Assembly (NCBI GenBank): GCA_013396655.1
Contig: WBMV01000122.1
Location: 806,686-870,685, forward strand
DNA from: Campylorhamphus procurvoides
Lineage: Eukaryota > Chordata > Aves > Passeriformes > Dendrocolaptidae
DNA length: 64,000 nt
Reading direction: 5' to 3'
The stretch's first letter is position 1, and the number at the start of each line of letters is the position of its first letter. The notes beneath the pieces were generated by a model. The model did not search any database and had not been told where the DNA came from. It was given only the letters and a program-made list of their open reading frames with translations. Made by a program: the position numbers and the translations under genes. Shown here one piece after another: positions 1-12,900 of the stretch.

Positions 1-713
1 TGAAAGTGATAACAAACACATATTTGCATATGCATAAGTATTCATATATTTTCCATAGTTACTGTGCTTGTGTGCTGAGACAAGCAGAAGCAAATGGCAC
101 TAAAGGGTACTAAACAGGAATAGCTGTTCTTTGGACAGAGCAAACTGGCGATATAACCAAAAACAAAGACCATTTTAAATTTAAAACAGTTGCATTCTAA
201 TTAAACCCCAAATTTTACTACTTTTTAAAATTAACTTCATCCCAAGCTCTGATTGAAAATCCTGGTAAAAAGGGGGAGAAAACTGTTACTTACTACTATT
301 TGAGCTTCAAAATTTCCCAGGGCCTGCAAACATGGTGTCCAAACGAGCCATCCCTGTACACCAGGATGGCACTACTGCCTACCTTTTAAGTGGCATTTGA
401 AGGAACACTAAACCAGCTAAATACTTAGCTAAAAGGCCCCAAACAATAATAAATTGGCTGTCATGTGAAGAGCTCCTCCATTTCTCAAAAGTACCATGAA
501 ATAACTCCCTCTGTCCAGTGGGGAAAACTGTCCAAATAAATGAATCGTTGCTTCTGGCTTTTAGCAAAAGGGTGAGGGGAGGGAAAGAAAGGGCTGGGAA
601 CTCAGGGATTACTGCCCTGGGAGGGTAGGGAGGAGGGGGAGAAAAAGAGTCAAATACTGGTGAGGGGGAAAGGAAGAGAAGGCAAGACAACAAAGAGCCA
701 AAGGTGTACTTAC
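1..713 (-). other. GNAZ: GNAZ intron 2, 5' portion
   Basis: This stretch follows the splice donor of the GNAZ coding exon (acttac at 708-713 reads gtaagt on the minus strand). The C-terminal GNAZ exon, which should encode the NKxD guanine-specificity motif and the receptor-contacting tail, is not present here and must lie left of the window. A purine-rich run on the plus strand occupies about 570-700. I see no other gene or repeat in it. Confidence 0.85.
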
Positions 714-1436
714 TGTTTGGTTATCTTCGTAAAGCTTCAAGTCATATCCACTCAGCTCCACACAGAAAATTATTGCTGTAACCCCCTCGAAACAGTGGAT
801 CCATTTTTTGCGTTCAGATCTCTGTCCACCCACATCCACCATTTTGAAAGTCAGCTCTTTGAAGGTGAACTTATTTTCTACAATCCCTGTGGTCATGTCC
901 CGAGACCGCAGAATGTCTTCCACGGTGGGGATGTAGTCCAGCGCCGCGATGCGCTCCAGGTCGTTCAGGTAGTAGGCGGCGTTGTCCTCCAGGTGGTACT
1001 CGTTGGAGCGGCAGAAACACTCCTGCACGCCGGGGTCTGCCCACAGCCGCTTCATCACCCCCAGCAGCTCCGGCGTGATCTCCCCTTTGCTCTCGGCGGG
1101 GCCCGTCAGGGCAAAGAGCTGCACAGCGTCGTACGCTCTGTCGGGGTTGTGGAATTCTATCTTCAGCGTGGCCAGAGCGCGAATGATACGGGTGAGAGAG
1201 TCAATGGCGTTGTAGATGATCAGAGGTTTGTACTCCTTGCAGGCCTCCAAGTTGAAGCCACCGCTGTGAATGATTTTCATCTGCTTTACGATGGTGCTCT
1301 TGCCCGAGTTGCTGGTGCCCAGGAGGAGGAGTTTGATCTCCCTGCGCTGGCGCTGGCTCTCAGAGCGCAGGTGGCGGTCAATGCGCCGTGACCGCCGCGC
1401 TGCCTCTTTCTCCTCCGAGCTTTGCCGACATCCCAT
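714..1436 (-). CDS. GNAZ: G protein alpha-z subunit, first coding exon (N-terminal 241 residues)
   Basis: GNAZ is the alpha subunit of the heterotrimeric G protein Gz, which acts at the inner face of the plasma membrane and inhibits adenylyl cyclase downstream of Gi-coupled receptors. The exon starts [11 protein letters not shown]: Gly2 is the myristoylation site and Cys3 the palmitoylation site. The P-loop is GTSNSGKST at residues 40-48; this TSNSGK form, in place of the usual AGESGK, is the mark of alpha-z and is linked to its slow GTP hydrolysis. The helical domain follows, then switch I (RSRDMTTG) and switch II (DVGGQR at 201-206). The exon ends in phase 0 after YEDNQT, the known GNAZ exon boundary, at donor gtaagt. 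The start codon lies in a strong context (TACCATGG). About 114 C-terminal residues are outside the window, so pertussis-toxin insensitivity cannot be checked. Identity is near certain from near-complete match to the known protein. Confidence 0.97.
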
Positions 1437-1540
1437 GGTACAGCAGGCAGGTACACGAGGGAAGCGGTGGAGATCGGCTCGCTCTGCTTGTCCTCTGAAA
1501 CAGATCTGTGGTGTCCTTCAGTTCTCGGGCCACGCACACC
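1437..1540 (-). other. GNAZ: GNAZ 5' untranslated part of exon 2 with splice acceptor
   Basis: On the minus strand a pyrimidine-rich tract followed by cag lies at about 1541-1558 (ccttttctcccgttcag), a strong acceptor that would start the exon at 1540 and leave about 104 bases of untranslated leader before the ATG. A weaker acceptor (tgtttcag) would start the exon at 1494. No upstream ATG overlapping the frame changes the start choice. The acceptor is inferred from consensus only. Confidence 0.55.
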
Positions 1541-4500
1541 CTGAACGGGAGAAAAGGTCACTTGGCAATACGTGATGGTCCACGGCACCTACAGCCACCT
1601 AATTCAGTGCCAGCAGGGAGGCAAACACATGCAGATATGCAACCACAGAAATAGTCTCTTCAGTAGATCTCATGGCACTCCCCTTTCCAGTGCATAGACA
1701 GGGGCACATTCCTGTTAATGATGGGACACTTCCCTTTGCCACAGTTCGTCTAGAACCATCAAATGCCCTTTTCTGTTCTGCATAATTATTTTGCTGCCTT
1801 CTCTCCAAAGGTAGGGAGCCGCACTGTCACCTTCGCTGTTCTCGTCCTCTGATTGTGTTCTCTGGTTGCTGTGGTGATGCTGTGAGGTAAAGCTGAAGCT
1901 CTTTTCACTGGTACTGGACTTGCTTTGTTTCTCTTCCCCCACTTCTTCAGCTGATCCAGTTCAGCTCTGTAAATCCGTGCTTTCCACCTGCCAAACAATG
2001 AGAAAAGCAATGAATGAAACGAGAGACTCTGGTCCTTGCAGCAAGCCACTCACTTTCTCCTTTTCTAGACCCCTAAACCTTTTATTATGCCAAACGGAAA
2101 ATACAGGTGGAAAAATAAGTAAGGAAAAGCAAATACCTAAAATTACAGTTAAAAAAATAGGGACAACTGAAGCTTGCAGACCTAAGAAACGTGGTTTCTG
2201 AACAATAGTAAATCAACTCTCCCTTTCAGCCTTCTGTGTTTTATTATCTACACCTACATGAAAACAAACAGTGCTGAGCTGTGCCCCAATTTCTCCCTCA
2301 GTAAGAGCTTATGGCACTGCTTTTCCTGCATAGTCCTGTTCCAACTGGTTTTTGTGAAGCAGAAAACAAAACAGCCTCACAACTACTTTTCACAGTCTAT
2401 CTATTTATATCAACATCTTGTACTGGACAGATGTCCTACTGAGTTTTCTTTCATCTTATCTACTTGCACTGAACATTTAAATAACTAAATTAGGAAGCAA
2501 AGCAAGCTGATTAACTTTGCTTCATGATTTTGTAAAAGGAAGAGTTACTGATCTGTGCAGAATACAGTACCAGATCTTTTTTCCCCCTTGGAGAACAGTG
2601 CTGTTAAACACACTACCTGCATCCTGCCTAATCAATAAAGGAATGAACTGCTACAATAAACTTTGTAAGCTCCTTCCCACAGCCAGGCTAAGCCTCCTCT
2701 CCTCCCTTTTCAATAGAGGAAATTCTGAGGTATGGTAACAGTGAACAGTGACTACAAGGTGAATTTCTCATACAAAAAGCACAGGAAACTCCATCCCAAG
2801 CAAGGCTGACATCTTTTCAGTGACTGTTAGAGCAATTATTCCTTCCCAAATTATGGGTTAAGCCTGCTAGTTGGAACTCTGCAGAAGGCAACAGCAGGAA
2901 GCAGTTACCTCTCACAGAGGGAAAACACATTCCTAATAACTGATTGGGGATAATCTGCCTCTTTTCTAGGAAGGGCTTGCTGCTCCCACCAAGCTCGGAG
3001 CACAGTGGGCAGCAGAACCACAGATGTCACGGCTTCCTCTCTGAGAGCTGGCCCTGCCCACTTTGGCACCTTGGGCTGGTTATTTGTGTCCTCAGGGCCT
3101 TCAGTAAGTGCTTCTACCAACGAGGCACTGACATACTTTCTGAGGTGGGCTTAAGCAAAATTCACAGTCAACGAAAGAAATAAAATTCCTACTACATTTT
3201 AATAAAACTAAGTCTCTCAAAGGCCATTTTCAAAGTTGCCCTAAAAGCCTTTAGAAGTTTTTCCTGCCTGGACTTATCAGCATTTCAATGTTGATGTGAC
3301 AGTGCATTGAAATGCGTGTTGAGAAGGATGATTCCACACTAGCAGGAGTGGGACAGAATGATCCAAGCCAGATGTCGAACCCCTGGCTTTTGTGAGCAAA
3401 GAAATTAAACTACAAACACTTGCAGCCTCATGTCCTTAACTGTGTAACTAACCATGACAGCCTTACTGTGAGTTGTTCTAGTTACCCTGTCAGCACACGG
3501 AGTCACCTCTGCAGAAGGTGGAAGTGCTGATCTGTGCTCTCTGCCTGTATGGATCACACTGTAGGACCAGGCTGGCAGCTGAAGCTTTTGGGCTATCTTG
3601 AATTTAAAGATATCCCAATTCTTTGCCCCAAATGCACCATGTATTGCTGTTACCTGGTCTAAAATTCTACAAGAGAGCCTTACTCTCAGCTAGATTTTTC
3701 TTACATCTCTGTGCATGACAGAAGGACATTTGCACACAAAGAACAGATTAGGCAGCAGAAAATTAAAATAATGGCATGTACACATTAATAGAATGGTAAT
3801 TAGCACAACTTTACTTACTCTGAAGATGTGGAAGGGAAAACCCTCCCAAATGAGAAGTTACACTGTCTTCAAATAATTGACTTTTTCCAATGGCCACAGG
3901 AGATGAAAAATTAAGAGCTGAGGAAGCTGTTTCTTAATGTAACTTTTCAGCCACACAGAGAATGAAATTACTGTATTAGATATCAGGCCAGATTCTTATT
4001 TAACTTATATAAAACTTAACAGTTGGTTCCATTAATCCTGCTCATTCTGCCATGTTCAGAACATTTCAAACCGGCTTTCCTGTAAGTCCTCATCATCAGA
4101 GGCTTCATTTTCATTTTACTGATAAAACCACTTGTTGAATTCTTTATGACATTTTCTACACATCTCTGTGATTACAGATGAAAATTTTGCAAGAAACACA
4201 AATGGGACTCCCTCTCCTCTCTTTGTTCTGGTTTCATCCTGAACAAAAGAGGCTTGCTAGCAACAGGCAGCAAGAGGACAGATTCCTTCCAAAAGGCACC
4301 AGGACACTTTCAAGAAAAAGATTATTCTTTCCATTCAGCTCAGACATTCTGTGGAGAATTTCCTACTGCAGGTTCCCACAACACATGCAGATGCATCATT
4401 TGTGTCCCACAGTGTTTTACATCTCAACTATTCTGTTTGCCATTCATTAATATGTTTAACACAGAAGAAGATGGAGCAGGATCTCCTTATTGTAGGAAAG

Positions 4501-7500
4501 ACCATGAGTCTGTAAACATAACTGAGTTTTTTGCACTTGGATTTAACTTACATTACTCCAGTTTACTGTCCTGGCTACAAACAGATGAACTTCCTCTCAC
4601 CAGCTTTACTTTTTCTTGGAATACACTCACTAAAAAGGGCAGTCTAGAATTTGTTCTGATTTTTAAAAACAGTTTTCGTATTAAGCATGCAAGTGTTTCA
4701 TGGCTTAAGTTTCTAATTAGATAAGAGTCTTTTCAGTTACTCCAATGGGAAACCTTATTGCTTCCTTTCACTGTGCAGACTTCTCTAAAGCTTGTTTAAA
4801 GAAATCTTATTATTTGAATGACCAGATTATACTGTGTATGTCTAAACTAATATGTCTGCCTTCTCCTGACACTTGAAGCTGCTCAAAATGTTAAGAGAAC
4901 ATATTTGTTAAATCTCATGACATAGAGGGGTTGTCGTGTCATGACTAAAATGGGTAGTTTTTCCCCCAAGATAAATGTGACATGCCCCAAACCTGAGCTA
5001 ACAGTGATCTATTTCCATGATCAATGAATGCTACTCAGCTAATTTCTGCAGTGGGAAGGATACTTGAACGAAGTTCTGCACTGGTTATTCTATCAAACTG
5101 CTGAAGGCCATTTATTAGCACTAGCATGTTCTCCTGGCCATCCATGTGCAGCCTCCCAACCCAGTCATTACTGCTGGTTCCACAGCCAGGCTTGCTCTTT
5201 GCCCCCACGCGTCGCTCCCCATCCATCTGATCTGGGTGGAATCACAACCACCCCTCTTCTCCTCGTGTTCCCAAGTAACAGCAGCCAGGGGAGGGAGGAG
5301 TGGGGAAGGAGGATGACACAGCTCCACCATTCAGCTGTAAACATTTCCATAAGGGAAGATCCAAGTGCTGTCTCTGGATGCATTAGCTACTGACACGTCA
5401 CCGTGGAGCGCAGTTACACACCCTGCCTGGAGAGATGCTTCCCCCACGAGCTGGGCGAAAGGAGCCAGTTCCCAGGCTGAGCATAAAGCCAAGGGCTGTG
5501 CCTGTGCCAGGCAGCCCAGGACTGTGCACGGGGTGCTGCTGGCAGCTGGAACTTCAGCTGGAACTGGAGGCACAGAGCTGTGTTAGCCCTCAAATGCAAG
5601 GGGTACTGGTAGTCTGAGAACTTCGCTTCATGACCACCAGCCCACACACACAGAGCTTTGGGAGCCTAATCTTATTTGGGTCTTTACAGTATTGCCATCC
5701 CAGTAGCCAGATGATACATATAATTTTTCCCCAGTAGTACCTAATTTAAGAAAATCAAATGAAGTTGAAAAGGTCGCAGCAAGCTTTCCACAGCAGATCT
5801 AGAGTTGCTGGCAATCTTTGTTAATTCAGGACTCACATTCATTCAGTATTACAGAACATACACTATCAAAGCAGAACCTTACCCAGGCTGTCCTTTCCCA
5901 GCTTATTGGTTCTGATCACTTCTTCTTTCTCCTTACTTATCCCAGAGTTTAAGATGTTGGACCTGCCTGTTCAAACATGGGCCCATGTCAAAAATGTAAG
6001 TAAATGTAGCAAGAAGTGGCACAGGACACGTCTCAGACTTACAGGTGTAAGCCAACCTACTGTAATCAGTTTCTAATGACTGTTCACATCCGCTGAGAAT
6101 TCCTGTACTTTAACAAAACCTTATTTCTGCAGCTTTAAACTTTCAGTCACTTATACTATTAATGAAAGAGAAGACACGAGGGAGTGTGATATATCAGGAA
6201 ATACCCAAGGTAGTTTACTGGGGAGGAAGTCAAGTGCTCTACAAAGCAGGCTTTTCTGGTTGGTTGGTTTTTTTCAGAGAGAGGGATTGAGGCTCATAAG
6301 AAATAGGAAAATTGGTCCAGATTTTTGAATCCAGGAAAGCAGCCAGAAAGAGTCCCAGACATTCGTGCATTAGAAATGCAAGGTTGAAATAAATTCACAG
6401 AAGTTAGTTTACTGTTTCATGTATGGTGATTAAAGCCCATTTATTATGGAATAAAGTGGCCACAGATAGTAATGACATTGTTTTTAGACAAATTACTGAA
6501 ATCTGAGAGACAAGGAAGGAATAAAAGCAATAAAGGAAATAAAACTGGATTCATTTTTTTCTTAATCCAACCTCTTAGCTGATAGCACAGCCTTTTGTTT
6601 CAGTTGGCTGACAATGTATTATTTAGGTTGCTGTTTTCCATTGCTCAGAGCCTTGGGAAAGTGTTTACACTGAAATTACCTTTGTCAGGTATCTCTCTCT
6701 AAATAAATGTCTGAGGGGATTTTTTGTACAAGAATGGCCTGGGCACTTCTGAACAAAGAAGAGCCAAGAGCACAAACCAAAATCACCAAACCTGGTCCTG
6801 ACTTTTCTGCCTGCAAGTATTTCTGGAAATCTCTGATATTTGCCCTGTCTTTCTATGCAGAGGGTAACAACCTGTTATTGGTGTCATTCACGCTTTTCAT
6901 TGAATCCAAGTCTCAGCTTGACAGATGAGCTGTGAAGACACCAATATCACCTCTTGTGATAGAAATTAAGATGGCTTTGTTTGAAACAAGGTGATTTGGG
7001 AAATGTTAAAATACTTTAAAAAGATATTGAGGATGAATACTAAAGTACACAGAAGTTGTATGTTCAGTTACGACAAAATTAAACTTTTAATTACATGAAG
7101 AAAGAAACATCATTATTTAATTAGCAGGGGATGAGAAGGGCACTGACCAGAACTAGTGGCATACCAGGAGCTCTTTATTATCCCCAGCAGGGACTGTTCC
7201 CAGCAGACACCTGCTTCCAGCAGACTTCCCAGAAGGATCATTGGGAGGTCCATTTGGTTCTCATCTGCTGAGTCTCACCGTGATTTTATAGAAATGCTCA
7301 GATCTGTGGTGTAAAACCTGAGCTCAGCTAAGAGAGCTGCCACCTCGGGATGCCATCCTGTGACACATGGCAGAAGGAAGTTCTCCAAGGAAATACTGGA
7401 GAACCCAAGCAAAATGACTTGCTGCTACAGGTTTATATGTCTCAGTATGTAATTGAGGGGTGACTGACACGGAATGGAACAGATTTGCTGGAGGTTTAAA

Positions 7501-8894
7501 CACCACATCTCTATTTAGTTCGGAAAATACCCAACATATTTTAGCTGCACCACAACACAAGTTATGCTAGTTAGGGGTGTCCACTAGCTAAGTATGTCAC
7601 CCAGCCAAAATTTAGCATTCAGCACTGACCCAAGCTTTAGGAAACATAAAAACCTATAGTGGAAACAAAGTATTCTTTATAAACCCAGCATTCAACAGGA
7701 ACCTGTTGGTTATTTTTCTTTTAACTGTGCACACCCCACTCACTTCAGGAAGTTGGAAACAAATCCCGTAAACCATTAATACCTAAAATACTTGATAGGC
7801 GTGTAAACCATTACCTGTTTTAGCAACATGCAAAAAACTGTGAAACAGTGAGAAAGACCATCACCACAACAACACATAAGAGTGACTGACTCTTGAAGAG
7901 AACCACATCCCCCCCCAGCTCCGTGGTGTGCCAGGCCTGCCCAGGGAGCTGCCTGTGCCTCACAGCACTTTCTCTGAGCCCAGACTGCCACAGCAGCCCC
8001 TTGAGAGTGACCTTTAGACTGCCCTAAAGAAGCATTACAAGAACAAGAATATTACAGTGAGTCTAACAGTGGGGGTGCAGGAATCCTGGCTGCTGGACAA
8101 GGGCAAGAACCACCAACACCCAGAGCATCTGCTTTAGGGACACACAAACATCAGACTCGTTTAAAAATGTATAATAAAGCACCAAACAAAATGCAGATCC
8201 ACTCAGTGCTGTGTAAGCACCTCGAGTGATGACAGCAGTGTAGGTTATGTCTTCATTAGAGTTGCTGGTGAGCTTTTATGGTAACCTTTACGTGGGTGAT
8301 TCAAGAGCTAAGACTCCCATACCACAGGGTTGCTGTTCCATCAGTCTTACAGAACCTAAGGAGATTATTTTATTACATAAAGAAAAGCACCAGTAAACAT
8401 TAGCCTTGGTCATGAATATAGTGGCAATTTTCACATCATCATTCTACCCTATTGCACACAATACCTTATGAAAAATAAGGATGTTTTGGTAGTTATAGCA
8501 AAACAAAGTTAAAGAAGGATTTGAAACAGGATAACAATGCAGCCTTGTCAAAGGAAGTGTCTCATCCTGTGCATGAAAGGTTGCATAACAAAGCAAAACC
8601 ATGCTTGGTTTAGGCTGTTGCAGTGACAGGTAGGAGCTAATCAGAATCTCTGTGATGAGAACACAAGAGCCTGCTACAGATAAGAGTGTCCCGAAGACAA
8701 GAAGTTTGTTTAATGTGATACAGAAAAGCAGCCAGTGAAGATCCAAAGATTGAAGCTCAAGGTCAAGCAAGAAACAAGGTAAAGATGCTCCAGTAAATGG
8801 GAATCATGGAAACAACAGACAAGTTTTAGCTGTCATGATGTGTAAGAAAGCACTGTGGAGATTCTAAACAGAAATATATCACAATTGTTCTGCT

Positions 8895-9980
8895 TTTGTG
8901 TTTTCAGAGAAAGAACCAGATGAGAGGCAAAAATCAAGGCCAGAATGAGAGAGTAAAGTCACAGAAGCTAGGCAGGATTTCTAGGGTAAACTGAATGGTA
9001 TATAAACAGAGGAAGTGAGAAATTCCTGTATCCATGGAAAGAAGAGGGAAGAGAGAGCAATAGAGGAAGGAAAGATGAGGCGAGAAGAGCAGATGGGCAC
9101 ATCTTACTATATCACACTGGCAGAGAATCAGCAATCTGCACACAGAAGAAAAAAAAGATCAGTGGGAAAAGATTGAGTCACAAGCTGTAAAGATGGGTCT
9201 GCACATATGGAATTTAATTACACTAGGAGGAAAAAATGAGGAGAGAATAAATCCATGGTGGAAGAAGTCCCCTAGATCATCAGACTTCCATCACAATGGG
9301 TTTGCTAGAAAAAAGACATTGTTGAGAGTGAATCAGGGCTGGAAAGTTGGTGAGACAAACCTTGCAGGGAGAGGCAGAGCAAAAGGTTTTGGGAGGAGGA
9401 AAGCAAAACAGAGGAAAGTGTTTCAGTAGAAGTAATGAACACTGAATTCACAGAAAGGCTCCGTGAGAGCATGGGGGAAGAGCAGTGGTGATATGATAAA
9501 AGTGAGGAACTAAGCAACAGAGAATGAGTAATGGTTCATGAGAACAAATCAAAAGAACCTTGGTGAATGGAAAAACAGAAAAACAGCCATAGGTTGAATA
9601 AGTATGCAGGAGCAGCAAGTTACCAAGAGGAGATACAGTCAGAAAGGGAATACAGAAGAGAGAACAGCATAAAGGAGTTCAGAGACAGCAGCTCAGTGAA
9701 GGCAGGAGGGGAAAGAGCAACGTGATGCAAGGAGGGCATCAAAGTGGAAAAGGGTAGGAGGAGAAAGCAGGATGGTGAAAGAATAAAGCAAATAATTCTC
9801 ATGACGGTCTAAGTTAGAGAAGGACAAAGAAAACTTCAGCAGGTTTGTCACGTTATCAGCCTCACAACAAGACAATCATGGATTAAAATGTTGTTCCTAA
9901 TATGAGAAAGAAAGGAAGACAGACTATGGATATCAGCATAAAAGGTAGGGCTACCATCAGGGATGAATTTGGTAGGTAGG
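8895..9980 (+). repeat. Purine-skewed low-complexity tract
   Basis: For roughly 1.1 kb the plus strand is dominated by A and G with few pyrimidine runs (many gagga, gaaag and aggaag words), so the minus-strand frames read as Ser/Leu/Phe-rich peptides. There is no fixed repeat period that I can see. The limits are judged by eye. It could be an old degenerate GA repeat or an insertion that has lost its ends; it has no coding signal. Confidence 0.5.
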
Positions 9981-12900
9981 GGAGAGAGCAATTTCCAGCC
10001 TTAGGCCACATACAACATTAACCATATGAACTATGTCAGAAGGTATCTGCATCAGAACTGTGGATTTTGTAGGTTTCATCTGAAAAACTCAAACATGATT
10101 TTATCCACAGAGGGGAGATGAGGAGCAAGAGAAGTATTAGACTGCAGTCCAGGGCAAAAAAACAAATCCCAAGGGGTAAAGAGAATCCACAATGTTCTCA
10201 GAAGTGTGACTCATGGGAGAGGACTTGGATGCTACCGAGCACAGATTAGAGCTGCAGCCTACGCCTGGTCTCATTCTGCTTCTCTTTTGAAATTCAGGAG
10301 CTTTGGCAGTTGTACCATCCTGCTGCATGCAGGAGCTCCAGCAGGTACATCTCACACAGCTGAGCCCTTGCTGGAGTCACTCTCTGATTCAAAGGACCCT
10401 AGGTTTATGAACTGAATATAAAGGAAGACACCCATGTTCTGGTTTTCATTTGGGATTGCTCTGTGCCCAGTCCAAAACACAGATACACGTCTACTGCACA
10501 GACATAACTCTGCAACCACAAACATTTAAGTACAGTACCATGGCTAGAAGCTCCAGGTTTCAAAAGCCAAGGCAAGACTCTTTTTACAGCATTTTACCAT
10601 CTAAAGTTCTGTACAGACCTATAGAAACTCTTTTCACTCACAGTAATGCAAAAAGGCCTTTGTATCTGATGCATCAACTTCTTTAGCTACCGTTTTTTCT
10701 CCACTAACACCTCCCCCTGAAAACAAAACAGAACACCAACACAAAACCCCACCACCCACAAATTGCTGCTGCCATAAAGAACCCAACCTCCTTCTGAGGT
10801 TTAGCAGCTCTGAGGATTTCTCCTCAGTCTCTCCTCTCCAATTCCCTGTCTCTGGAGGGGTGATCACACCTTCCTCACACCCCAGCTGCAGTTGCTGCAG
10901 TTACACACCCACCACAAGCCAGAGGGATCCGAGTCACTCCGTGCTGCCTCCCAGCTAGAGATTATGAGAAGCTTATGCTGAACATACCCTGAACAATAGA
11001 GGTGAATTCCCTTCATCAGACTTTAAAAATGTCTTTTAATAAACAAGCTGGTAGTGGATGAAGATGCAGGCTGAACTATCTGGAGAGACTGAAGGCCTGG
11101 TTTATGCAGAGCACAGAGCCAGAGCAGCAGTGGAGGCATCTCTAGCAATACTCTCAGTGTGCTTTCCCCCATTCATGCACTGAAGAGTTTGAGTTTCTTA
11201 AGTAACATTAGGCTTTTTCTCTTATTCAACCTTGGCTTTAGCACTGAGGGGAAGAATATTTCTATGTGGCACTAAATGAGACCACAACATGAGCTAGAGC
11301 AACTTCAACAGTTGTGGTGAAACAGCAGCCTGTAAGTGACACTTTGGGGTGAAGGCATTCATAGTTCTTCCTCATCAGAAACAATGGCAGTGGTATTTAT
11401 TAAGAGAAAAATGAGAATCAAAACAGTCCAAACCCTGTGAAGTGCTGTGGCTGTGATCCATTTACCATCAAAAGTAGTGGGTTTGTACTTGAGTGGGTTT
11501 TGAAACGAGCCTGTATCCGTTTTGAACAGGATGGAAATAAACATAATGTATTTAAAACCACCACAAGCAGGATACCTCAGTGCCAGCAATGTAGATGGGT
11601 TTACTGGTTGAAATTTAGTGCATGGTTCATACTCTCCTACACTGAGAACTTCTGTAAGAAGAAATACAAAATAAAATAATTTAACCTTCAGCTCCCCGTT
11701 TTTCTATGGTCTCATCACTCCTGTATTTGGAGGAGATCCTGAAGCATGATCAGTACCATTGGTTTCACATTGATTTCTTGCCCATGTGCACATGTCCCAA
11801 GCCTGGCCTCTGCTGGATTCACTGTATGTGTTTGTTCCAAGGTCTCCTGAGCCTTACAGGAACTGAAGCCAAATTTGAGCAGGTACCTTTTGAGGCATCC
11901 TGTGACAAAACTCAGTCAGGATGGTTTCACACACCCATGGGGCTACACTGATTTTGTGCATCACTTTCAAACCAATCCTAGAACAGATTTTTGTCTATAA
12001 AACAGTAGGTATTGTATATTGGTTAATATTATTTTTTAAAATGGATAGGTAAGAAAATGAGCTGCTATATAAAAGTCCATCTTTTGAGGAAGCTTGTGTG
12101 GATTTTTAATCTGGTATTTACTTTAACAAAAGAGTACCATGATATAGATTTGGCTGGTCAAAGTCGTTATTTTTCCAGCCTCAAGCAAGTTTGCAAATAG
12201 TTGGGTTTTTTTGCCAAACCCTGAGCATATAAATGATCCATGGATTTATTTTTGTTATTAGAGATAAATCAAAATCCAATACTTTTCCATGATCCTTTGT
12301 TACTTTTCAGCTGTGCATTGGCAACTGTACTACTCCTGGCACTATGAGGAGTTGTAGCTGCAAATGTTGTTCCACATGCTGCTGGTTCTTTTGGTGTTCC
12401 ATTAGCCCTGCCGTACTTCTGTGTGTGCACCTGTGTGTGTGGAGAGGGGGAGGAGGGCAATTGCTGCTCCTATTCAAGTTGGGTTGCATGTAAGGGCATT
12501 TTCATCATTCAGGTCCTTTCCCTCAGTTACAAATCTTTTATTCTCTATAGTCCTGCAAACTTCCTCATCACGCAACCAAAATTTATATACTTTTACTAAA
12601 AGCTGTGACATTTTTTACTAATCCTTTAGCCCTTTGATTCTGTCTGCAGATAATTCATGCCTCCTATTGTACAAGTTCTCCTTTGCTGAGATCAGAAGAG
12701 TTTCCCTTTTGCATCACCCCTCAGCCAGAACTGTCTCCTGCTCTTTAAGGTACACAGTCCTCAGCTCAGCATTTTGGGACCCTTATCATTTCATTCATTC
12801 TGTTTGAAGGAGGCTCTTGAATCAAACATTGAGAACTGATGGGTTGATGTATGACACTAGACACATGATATACTGCTACTGTTAATCATAGCCCCCAAAT

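Noticed and set aside
660..1391. 243-residue plus-strand open frame
   Set aside because: It is the antisense of the GNAZ coding exon; its length follows from the GC-rich conserved codons and it has no domain of its own.
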